This document shows positions 33,942-38,816 of a stretch of DNA of 42,506 nt, in pieces (the first letter of the stretch is position 1; every line of letters starts with the position of its first letter). The translations under genes were made by a program, and so were the position numbers. Source of the DNA: a virus; the IMG/VR virus record IMGVR_UViG_3300024255_001421, positions 1 through 42,506 of that record, one strand, 5' to 3'. The notes beneath the pieces were generated by a model, which was not told the origin of the DNA, did no database searches, and saw nothing but the letters and a program-made list of their open reading frames with translations.

Positions 33942-33945
33942 AACT

Positions 33946-34176
33946 ATGTATATAGATGTAATAATGGAAGCATTAAAAGATCATTTTGGTGCTGATAAAG
34001 AATTTACCCCTTCGACACACTTTTTAGACCACTTAGACGGAGACGAGATAGACATTGTCGAAGTCACTGTAAAAGTAAGTGAAAAGTTAGAGATTGTAAT
34101 TCCAGAAGAAGACTGTTTTGACATTGCAACAGTTGGCGATCTTATTAAAGTTGTAGGGAAACAAGTGAATGTTTAG
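33946..34176 (+). CDS. Acyl-carrier-protein-like protein lacking the attachment serine (76 aa)
   Basis: Length, acidity and helix pattern fit ACP: helix 1 (YIDVIMEALKDHFG), loop, then LDGDEIDIVEVTVKVSEKLE and IVIPEEDCFDIATVGDLIKV, matching ACP's DSLDTVELVMALEEEF and IPDEDAEKITTV. At the 4'-phosphopantetheine site, DSLD is replaced by D33-E34-I35-D36, so the serine is Glu (codon GAG). It therefore cannot carry an acyl chain in the usual way. It lies between endolysin and spanins and overlaps the i-spanin start. Possible roles: a decoy or adaptor for ACP-binding host proteins. Fold assignment is fairly safe; function is unknown. Confidence 0.7.
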   Translation: MYIDVIMEALKDHFGADKEFTPSTHFLDHLDGDEIDIVEVTVKVSEKLEIVIPEEDCFDIATVGDLIKVVGKQVNV

Positions 34177-34654
34177 TAGTGTTCGAATAGCATTATTTTT
34201 AGTTATATTAGCAAGCGCCGGTGGCGGGTATTGGTACGTAAAAACATTACAAGCCGACCTTGCTACAGCAAAAGAAAATATACTAAAATTAAATGATGCT
34301 GTTTCTGAACAAAAGGCTGTTATAGAACAACAGGTCGCAGACTTTGAAGCCATTACTAGTATACGTAATGACCTTGAAGATACGAATAGAATGCTAGAAA
34401 CTGCAAATAGAAACTTAAATGAAAAGTTTAATAAACTAAATGCATCTGGCGAAAGACGAGACATTGGTGCATTGTCCACAACGAGACCAAAGTCAATAGA
34501 AAGAATTTTAAATAAAGATGAAGTTAACGAAAGACGTTGTTTTGAAATTATTCAAGGCGCAGAGTTAACTGAAGAGGAGTTAAATGCTACAAAGAAGTCA
34601 CAGATCAATACTGTTTGTCCTGAGCTTGCTAATCCTAACTACGTTCCTTACTAG
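34169..34654 (+). CDS. Inner-membrane spanin, Rz-like (161 aa)
   Basis: Starts MFSSVRIALFLVILASAGGG with a single N-terminal membrane anchor (residues ~5-24), followed by a ~70-residue coiled coil (LQADLATAKENILKLNDAVS then RNDLEDTNRMLETANRNLNE), the layout of i-spanins. A periplasmic domain with Cys residues (RRCFEII, VCPEL) ends NPNYVPY. It overlaps the ACP-like gene at its start, and its end overlaps the o-spanin gene in the +1 frame by 71 bases. Spanins fuse inner and outer membranes in the last step of lysis. Confidence 0.8.
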   Translation: MFSSVRIALFLVILASAGGGYWYVKTLQADLATAKENILKLNDAVSEQKAVIEQQVADFEAITSIRNDLEDTNRMLETANRNLNEKFNKLNASGERRDIGALSTTRPKSIERILNKDEVNERRCFEIIQGAELTEEELNATKKSQINTVCPELANPNYVPY

Positions 34655-34973
34655 TTGTAGTACGATTCAGCCGTTAGAAGTTTTCAAGACAGAAGTAGAA
34701 CGTCGACCTTTAAACTTGCCTTTGCCTGCACCAGCAGAACTTGAACAAGTTCGTTGGATTATTATTAACAGGGAAAATGCAGAGGAAGTGTTCTTAGACT
34801 TAGAGAGCAAAAATATTGACCCTGTAATAATAGGATTAACTGATGAAGATTACGAAAACTTCAGAATGAACTATGCACAAATTCGTGCATATATGATTAA
34901 ACAAAATAAGATTATTGATGCTTATAAAGAGTATTACGAAAGTGAAACTCAAGAGGTTGACAAACAAGAATAG
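34584..34973 (+). CDS. Outer-membrane lipoprotein spanin, Rz1-like (129 aa)
   Basis: Begins inside the i-spanin gene in the +1 frame, the classic Rz/Rz1 nested arrangement. The N-terminus MLQRSHRSILFVLSLLILTT leads to FLTSC, a lipobox (LTSC) with lipidated C25. After it comes a Pro-rich linker (LNLPLPAPAEL), as in o-spanins. At 129 residues it is longer than lambda Rz1 (60 aa precursor), with a helical acidic C-terminus (IRAYMIKQNKIIDAYKEYYE). It should pair with the i-spanin across the periplasm, indicating a Gram-negative host. Confidence 0.8.
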   Translation: MLQRSHRSILFVLSLLILTTFLTSCSTIQPLEVFKTEVERRPLNLPLPAPAELEQVRWIIINRENAEEVFLDLESKNIDPVIIGLTDEDYENFRMNYAQIRAYMIKQNKIIDAYKEYYESETQEVDKQE

Positions 34974-34985
34974 TTTTGTTATACT
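34957..34985 (+). promoter_or_regulatory. Sigma70 promoter with extended -10 (TTGACA-N17-TATACT)
   Basis: TTGACA 34957-34962, 17-base spacer, TATACT 34980-34985, with TGT just before the -10. The -35 overlaps the end of the o-spanin gene and the -10 lies in the gap before the iscU-like gene at 35009. No late box is present, so this copy is likely early or middle expressed. Confidence 0.7.
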
Positions 34986-35008
34986 ATTAAAATAATAACT
35001 AAAAACTT

Positions 35009-35437
35009 ATGGCATATTCACAAAAAGTAGTAGATCGTTTCGAAGACGTTCTAAACAATCCAGCAAAGCATGGCGTTGGTCGCTTTGATCCAAAAGATCC
35101 CAATATAGCAACAGGAATGACAGGAGCACCAGCGTGTGGCGATGTCATGAAACTTGATCTTAAAGTAGATCCTGACACCGATACTATACTAGATGTAAAG
35201 TTTAAAACATACGGCTGTGGCAGTGCTATAGCAAGTTCAACAATGTTTGTTGAAATGCTTACTGGTCTTACAATGTCTGAAGCATTAGAAATAAAAGATA
35301 AAGACATAGCCGAAGCACTGGAATTACCACCTATTAAGTTACATTGTAGTGTATTAGCAGAAGACAGTATTAAACAAGCCTTAAAAGATTGGGACGAAAA
35401 AAAATCAAAACGCAAACATAACGGAGGGCCTGAATAG
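35009..35437 (+). CDS. iscU: IscU-like Fe-S cluster scaffold, divergent copy (142 aa)
   Basis: Retains all scaffold residues: GAPACGDVM (C43, D45), YGCGSAIASS (C70) and KLHCSV (H112, C113), plus LPPIK, the HscA-recognition motif (LPPVK in E. coli). It differs from ordinary IscU in an N-terminal insertion (LNNPAKHGVGRFD in place of YENPRNVGKWD) and an extra basic C-terminus (KKSKRKHNGGPE). IscU receives Fe and S and builds 2Fe-2S/4Fe-4S clusters. It sits behind a sigma70-type promoter, unlike the second copy at 36465. Its TAG overlaps the GTG of the next gene. Likely functional; the insertion may change its partners. Confidence 0.88.
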   Translation: MAYSQKVVDRFEDVLNNPAKHGVGRFDPKDPNIATGMTGAPACGDVMKLDLKVDPDTDTILDVKFKTYGCGSAIASSTMFVEMLTGLTMSEALEIKDKDIAEALELPPIKLHCSVLAEDSIKQALKDWDEKKSKRKHNGGPE

Positions 35438-35625
35438 TGCCAGCAAAATTTAAACCATCACACACAGTAAGAGACAAGAATACTGGAAGAAATAAGGTAG
35501 AACACTTTTATTTAAAATCTACACCAAAGCAAGAACTATTAGACTACTTAGAAAACAGTAATGCAATGCCTAAAATAAAAGTTAAAGTAAAAAGAGAACT
35601 TGTTCGTAGAGGTCACACATGTTAG
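35437..35625 (+). CDS. Conserved small basic protein (62 aa)
   Basis: The GTG start overlaps the iscU TAG (TAGTG). The product is basic: MPAKFKPSHTVRDKNTGRNK, then VEHFYLKSTPKQELLDYLEN, ending VKRELVRRGHTC. The EHFYLKSTPKQEL ... ELVRRG pattern is a widely seen hypothetical of T4-like marine phages. A beta-hairpin followed by a basic helix suggests nucleic-acid or protein binding; unproven. It overlaps the next membrane-protein gene by seven bases. Confidence 0.65.
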   Translation: MPAKFKPSHTVRDKNTGRNKVEHFYLKSTPKQELLDYLENSNAMPKIKVKVKRELVRRGHTC

Positions 35626-35813
35626 AGATACTTGGCATTACATTTATCTTGTTTATAGCCCTAACTAGTTTTGTCGCATTAACATATTGCTTGTTTGATT
35701 TATTATATAGCAAAGCAGGTGGAACTAAAGGACTTGCAGAAGTACCTTTCACTAGTCCAATCAGCGGCAAAGTTCGTACAGCAAAACAATCACGTCAGGA
35801 TCACATAGTATGA
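35619..35813 (+). CDS. Small membrane protein (64 aa)
   Basis: Starts within the end of the previous gene. Residues ~1-30 (MLEILGITFILFIALTSFVA then LTYCLFDLLY) form one long N-terminal membrane span, followed by a polar tail (GKVRTAKQSRQDHIV). No signal-peptidase site is evident, so it is likely an anchored peptide with a short basic tail. Its TGA overlaps the next ATG (ATGA). No family recognised. Confidence 0.6.
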   Translation: MLEILGITFILFIALTSFVALTYCLFDLLYSKAGGTKGLAEVPFTSPISGKVRTAKQSRQDHIV

Positions 35814-35911
35814 TCAATTGGCTTAGTGATCTACTAGGCCGTTGGTTAGAACGTTCGTGGCAACGCAAAGCAAACAAGTTTCAAGAAAGATACCCCCGTT
35901 ACCGAAAGTAA
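35810..35911 (+). CDS. Amphipathic basic micro-protein (33 aa)
   Basis: ATG overlaps the preceding TGA. MINWLSDLLGRWLERSWQRK then ANKFQERYPRYRK: an amphipathic Trp-rich helix followed by a very basic tail, suggesting peripheral membrane or RNA binding. Its last codons form the terminator hairpin at 35898-35912, so the gene ends at the end of the transcript. Support rests on coupling and codon pattern only. Confidence 0.5.
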   Translation: MINWLSDLLGRWLERSWQRKANKFQERYPRYRK

Positions 35912-35922
35912 CACGTTTTTTT
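35898..35922 (+). terminator. Intrinsic terminator after the first iscU group
   Basis: GTTAC, CGAAA, GTAAC forms a perfect 5-bp stem (35898-35912), followed three bases later by seven T residues (35916-35922). The short stem suggests modest strength. A late box starts eight bases further on, so it separates the sigma70 unit from the late unit. Confidence 0.6.
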
Positions 35923-35930
35923 ATCAAAGA

Positions 35931-35938
35931 GATAAATA
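35931..35938 (+). promoter_or_regulatory. Late promoter box GATAAATA
   Basis: Directly after the terminator. The nearest downstream ORFs are very small (35983, 36111, 36245), so the transcript would carry a structured leader or a small RNA before them. A sigma70-like TTGACT-N17-TAAAGT (35942-35970) also overlaps this region but is weak. Confidence 0.65.
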
Positions 35939-35944
35939 TGGTTG

Positions 35945-35964
35945 ACTTATAAGGGTTTATAAGT
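35945..35964. repeat. Perfect inverted repeat ACTTATAA-GGGT-TTATAAGT
   Basis: 8-bp arms (35945-35952 and 35957-35964) around a 4-base centre GGGT, seven bases downstream of the late box. It would start the transcript with a hairpin or form an operator. A second perfect hairpin, TTCGAG-AACAC-CTCGAA, lies at 36014-36030. Confidence 0.6.
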
Positions 35965-35982
35965 TAAAGTAATATTTATTTG

Positions 35983-36090
35983 ATGAAACCTACGAAAAAG
36001 AACATAAGTACGCTTCGAGAACACCTCGAAATTACCACCCTGGTGAGTATATTTGTTTTAGCTCTTATGGGAGTAAACACACACATTTAA
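35983..36090 (+). CDS. Putative 35-aa micro-protein
   Basis: MKPTKKNISTLREHLEITTL then VSIFVLALMGVNTHI: a basic start and a C-terminal hydrophobic stretch that could be a membrane tail. There is no Shine-Dalgarno, and a hairpin (36014-36030) lies inside the frame, so this stretch could instead be noncoding structured RNA. The bases from 35939 to 36110 hold no other gene that I can support. Confidence 0.3.
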   Translation: MKPTKKNISTLREHLEITTLVSIFVLALMGVNTHI

Positions 36091-36110
36091 ACACAGAGAA
36101 GAACTTACAC

Positions 36111-36245
36111 ATGACACAGATGATTTTAAAATTAAAAGAAGACAAAAGGGTATGCGCCTTTTGCGATATAGTAGAGGCACTGTTTTTTATGGCAATGCCG
36201 ATTGCTTTACCCTGGATGATTATGCATCTCACCTACACGTACTAA
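36111..36245 (+). CDS. Small membrane protein (44 aa)
   Basis: ATG preceded by GAGAAG. MTQMILKLKEDKRVCAFCDI then VEALFFMAMPIALPWMIMHL: a basic cytoplasmic start with a Cys-Ala-Phe-Cys pair, then one membrane span ending TYTY. Its TAA overlaps the next ATG (TAATG), which supports real translation and sets the start of the next gene. No family recognised. Confidence 0.5.
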   Translation: MTQMILKLKEDKRVCAFCDIVEALFFMAMPIALPWMIMHLTYTY

Positions 36246-36418
36246 TGAAATATCAAAAAGCTACACCTGAGCAAGTCAAGGAGTGGCACGAAACAGACTA
36301 TTGGATGAAAATGGACTTTGATCCAATAGTTATGTTTGTTGCTATACCAACTATTATACAAGTAATGGTGGTTGGATTCATGTTCGGCGTAATGGCTATC
36401 AATAATTTGATTTTTTAG
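36245..36418 (+). CDS. Small membrane protein (57 aa)
   Basis: Start taken at ATG 36245, coupled to the previous stop; a longer in-frame start at 36152 would lie inside the other gene and adds unconvincing sequence. MKYQKATPEQVKEWHETDYW is a hydrophilic helix, followed by FDPIVMFVAIPTIIQVMVVG and FMFGVMAINNLIF, one long or two short membrane spans. A holin-like or envelope-modifying role is possible, without evidence. Confidence 0.55.
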   Translation: MKYQKATPEQVKEWHETDYWMKMDFDPIVMFVAIPTIIQVMVVGFMFGVMAINNLIF

Positions 36419-36432
36419 AGACATATTCAACA

Positions 36433-36440
36433 CATAAATA
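36433..36440 (+). promoter_or_regulatory. Late promoter box CATAAATA
   Basis: Fits NATAAATA, 24 bases before the GTG of the second iscU copy, followed by AAGAGGA. It suggests late expression of this copy. Confidence 0.65.
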
Positions 36441-36464
36441 CATACACTAAAAGAGGACGCAGCC

Positions 36465-36833
36465 GTGGCGTATTCAAAAGAAGTGTTAGACCATTACGAA
36501 AACCCTCGTAATGTTGGTAAGTGGGATCCCGCAGATAATATCGGAACTGGAATGGTAGGAGCTCCTGCCTGTGGTGACGTTATGCGTTTACAAATTAAGG
36601 TAGAAGAAGGCATCATTGTTGATGCTAAATTTAAAACCTATGGATGTGGTAGTGCTATAGCAAGTAGTAGTCTACTCACTGAATGGGTTAAAGGAATGAC
36701 CTTAGATCAAGCAAGCGAAATAAAGAACACCCAACTTGCTACAGAACTTGCCCTACCTCCAGTAAAAATACATTGTAGCGTACTAGCAGAAGATGCTATT
36801 AAAACAGCTATTGCAGACTATAAATCCAAGTAA
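36465..36833 (+). CDS. iscU: IscU-like Fe-S cluster scaffold, host-like copy (122 aa)
   Basis: GTG start. Near-canonical IscU: YENPRNVGKWDP, GAPACGDVM (C36, D38), YGCGSAIASSSL (C61), LPPVKIHCSV (H103, C104), and ends AIADYKSK. All ligands and the LPPVK chaperone motif are intact, and the length is close to the bacterial 128 residues. It closely matches proteobacterial IscU, suggesting a more recent host origin than the copy at 35009, with which it shares most core motifs. It has a late-type promoter and precedes the holin-like and DnaJ genes. No IscS, IscA or HscA is visible in the window, so host partners would be needed. Confidence 0.9.
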   Translation: MAYSKEVLDHYENPRNVGKWDPADNIGTGMVGAPACGDVMRLQIKVEEGIIVDAKFKTYGCGSAIASSSLLTEWVKGMTLDQASEIKNTQLATELALPPVKIHCSVLAEDAIKTAIADYKSK

Positions 36834-36873
36834 ATTCTACTAAATACACATAGTTAACAAAAGAGGGTAAACT

Positions 36874-37161
36874 ATGTGGGAAATGATTGAAAGAATGGCG
36901 GATGACCGCTTGTGGATTTACACAGCACTAGCGGGATCGTTATTTGGTGCAGGATTTTTGTTCTGGTTTAAAGATACAAGAATGGCAACATGGGCTGTAA
37001 CAAAGTTTGATTCCATTTTAGAGTACTTGGCAGTACGATGGGGTTGGACATGGTTACAAAATGATCCAAATGCTTGGCGTAAAAAATATCCACACGTAAC
37101 AAAAAAGATAGATGAGCTAGAAGCACGTCTTGTTAAATTAGAGGGAAAGAAAAAGAAATGA
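36874..37161 (+). CDS. Membrane-anchored protein upstream of holin-like gene (95 aa)
   Basis: Preceded by AAGAGGG. One span near residues 14-31 (WIYTALAGSLFGAGFLFW), a Trp/Arg-rich middle (EYLAVRWGWTWLQNDPNAWR) and a basic coiled C-terminus (VTKKIDELEARLVKLEGKKK). The WRKKYP ... KKIDELE pattern recurs in marine phage proteins near holins. Its TGA overlaps the start of the holin-like gene (ATGA). Role in lysis timing is possible; unproven. Confidence 0.6.
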   Translation: MWEMIERMADDRLWIYTALAGSLFGAGFLFWFKDTRMATWAVTKFDSILEYLAVRWGWTWLQNDPNAWRKKYPHVTKKIDELEARLVKLEGKKKK

Positions 37162-37448
37162 GCGACACTCAAACTAAAAAAGTAAACATTGAACTTGAAG
37201 TAGATACAACTACAATAGACAGTTCTAAGAACAAATATCAAAGTCTTATTGACATGGCTAAAGCCGTCGATGCTTGGAGAATTTTCCCAAGACTATTTTT
37301 AACAGTTTATATTATATTACTATACAAATGTGTAATTTGGTATATGGAACTAGGCTCTCCTACAATGGAACAATCAGGTTTAATTAGTATCGTAGTTGGT
37401 GCTGGTGCAGCATGGTTTGGATTGTACACCGGAACTAGTAAGAAGTAG
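37158..37448 (+). CDS. Holin-like membrane protein (96 aa)
   Basis: Hydrophilic N-terminal ~38 residues, then AWRIFPRLFLTVYIILLYKC and IWYMELGSPTMEQSGLISIV followed by VGAGAAWFGLYTG: two membrane spans joined by a short loop and a short basic end (SKK). I recognise the WR(I/V)FPRLF ... VVGAGAAWFGLY pattern from proteins annotated as holins in marine myoviruses. A holin would release the GH19 endolysin at 33072. It is separated from the endolysin and spanins by ~2 kb. Coupled to the upstream gene by ATGA. Confidence 0.65.
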   Translation: MSDTQTKKVNIELEVDTTTIDSSKNKYQSLIDMAKAVDAWRIFPRLFLTVYIILLYKCVIWYMELGSPTMEQSGLISIVVGAGAAWFGLYTGTSKK

Positions 37449-37471
37449 TACTCTAACAAATAAGTATTAGT

Positions 37472-38326
37472 ATGGATCACTATTCTGTACTAGGCGTTAC
37501 TAAACAATCTTCTGATAAAGAGATAAAAACTGCATTTAGAAAACTTGCGGCGAAACACCATCCTGACAAGGGTGGTGATCATCAAGAATTTATCAAAATC
37601 AAAGAAGCATACGAAACACTCAGCGACCCTGCTAAAAGACAACAATATGATAATCCTCAACCACAAGGATTTGGCGGCAATGGTTATCAAGGTGGGTTCA
37701 ACTTTCGAGATATGAATCCAGACATGCAGGACATTTTTGGACAAATGTTTCGTAATGGTACTGACCCTTTTAGAGCGCCACCAAGAAGAAACAAAGATAT
37801 TACAATAGCAGCCAAAATAACATTAGAAGATATTATTACTGGTAAAAATATGTTAGCAAGTTATAGGCTAAGATCGGGTAATAAAGAAACAGTTGACATT
37901 CATGTTCCGCCGGGCATGCGAACTGATGATGTTATTCGATACCAAGGCTTAGGTGATGACGCACTAAACTTTGCTAGGGGCGACTTACATGTTAAGATAC
38001 AAATTCTAAAACATGACCACTGGCACAAGGAAGGGCAACATGTTTACAGAGAATATTTAGTAAATGCTCTTGACTTAATTGTAGGAACCAGTATAATAGT
38101 ACACACGCTAGATGGTAAAAAATTAGATCTTAAGATACCACCAGGTACACAGTCAGGTGGAAGGTTTAATATAGCACAACATGGCTTGCCAGACAGAGGA
38201 AGTAACATCAGAGGCAATGCATATATAATAGTAAATGCTGATATTCCTAAGATTACTAACGAAGGAGTGTTAGACTACGTAAAAAGTATTAAGAAAATAA
38301 TAGAAAGCGACAATGAAACTACTTAA
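37472..38326 (+). CDS. DnaJ-like co-chaperone, type B (284 aa)
   Basis: J-domain in the first ~65 residues (MDHYSVLGVTKQSSDKEIKT, HPD at 30-32, then YETLSDPAKRQQYD), a Gly/Phe-rich linker (GFGGNGYQGGFNFRDMN), then two C-terminal substrate-binding domains (KDITIAAKITLEDIITGKNM, VDIHVPPGMRTDDVIRYQGL, LDLKIPPGTQSGGRFNIAQH). The Cys-rich zinc finger of DnaJ is absent, so it resembles CbpA/type B. It would recruit host DnaK through HPD. It overlaps peptide deformylase by 14 bases and follows the late iscU and holin genes. Virion-protein folding or helping Fe-S transfer are possible roles. Confidence 0.88.
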   Translation: MDHYSVLGVTKQSSDKEIKTAFRKLAAKHHPDKGGDHQEFIKIKEAYETLSDPAKRQQYDNPQPQGFGGNGYQGGFNFRDMNPDMQDIFGQMFRNGTDPFRAPPRRNKDITIAAKITLEDIITGKNMLASYRLRSGNKETVDIHVPPGMRTDDVIRYQGLGDDALNFARGDLHVKIQILKHDHWHKEGQHVYREYLVNALDLIVGTSIIVHTLDGKKLDLKIPPGTQSGGRFNIAQHGLPDRGSNIRGNAYIIVNADIPKITNEGVLDYVKSIKKIIESDNETT

Positions 38327-38816
38327 ATCACCGAACACATGGTTACAAAAGGAAGTAGAGCCTTTTGACTTTGACAAATATAATGCTAAAGAAGTATCAG
38401 AAAGTATGATAGCTCTTATGGCTAAAGAAGGCGGCATAGGACTTAGTGCTAACCAAGTAGGTTTGAACGCTCGTATATTTGTTATGAAGCCTCACTTACT
38501 AGAGGACAACAGTCCGCTTACTGTTATTAATCCTACTATTGATAAAGTAAGTATAAATCAGGAAACAATGCCTGAAGGTTGTTTAAGTCATCCTGACTTG
38601 TTTCTTAAAGTTCCAAGACCAAAAGGTGTAGTTGTAAAATTTCTTGACATTGATGCAAAAGAGTGTATAATGGAGTTATACGATTTAGATGCTAGATGCT
38701 TTTTACATGAATATGATCATCTTGCAGGCATCGAATTCACTAACCGAGTATCAAGATTAAAACTAGATATGGCACGAAAGAAACAAACTAAAATTAGGAA
38801 AACTATAAATGGTTGA
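38313..38816 (+). CDS. def: Peptide deformylase (167 aa)
   Basis: All three PDF motifs are present: GIGLSANQ (41-48), EGCLS (88-92, metal ligand C90) and HEYDHLAG (132-139, ligands H132 and H136, catalytic E133). It removes formyl groups from nascent proteins, using Fe2+ or Zn2+. Length is near the bacterial enzyme (168 in E. coli), whereas many cyanophage PDFs are shorter. The C-terminal helix is basic (KLDMARKKQTKIRKTING). It overlaps DnaJ at the start and ClpA at the end. A sigma70-like sequence in its coding region (38644-38671) may drive clpA. Confidence 0.9.
   Translation: MKLLKSPNTWLQKEVEPFDFDKYNAKEVSESMIALMAKEGGIGLSANQVGLNARIFVMKPHLLEDNSPLTVINPTIDKVSINQETMPEGCLSHPDLFLKVPRPKGVVVKFLDIDAKECIMELYDLDARCFLHEYDHLAGIEFTNRVSRLKLDMARKKQTKIRKTING
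38644..38671 (+). promoter_or_regulatory. Possible sigma70 promoter within def, upstream of clpA
   Basis: TTGACA 38644-38649 and TATAAT 38666-38671 with a 16-base spacer: both hexamers perfect, ~138 bases before the clpA ATG. It could give clpA expression separate from the upstream genes, or be chance within AT-rich coding DNA. Confidence 0.4.

Noticed and set aside
36152-36418. Longer form (88 aa) of the small membrane protein at 36245
   Set aside because: The extra 31 residues overlap another supported small gene; the ATG at 36245 overlaps that gene's stop and gives a sensible start.
37456-37466. AACAAATA as a late promoter for dnaJ
   Set aside because: Two mismatches to NATAAATA/GATAAATA; dnaJ may be read from an upstream promoter.
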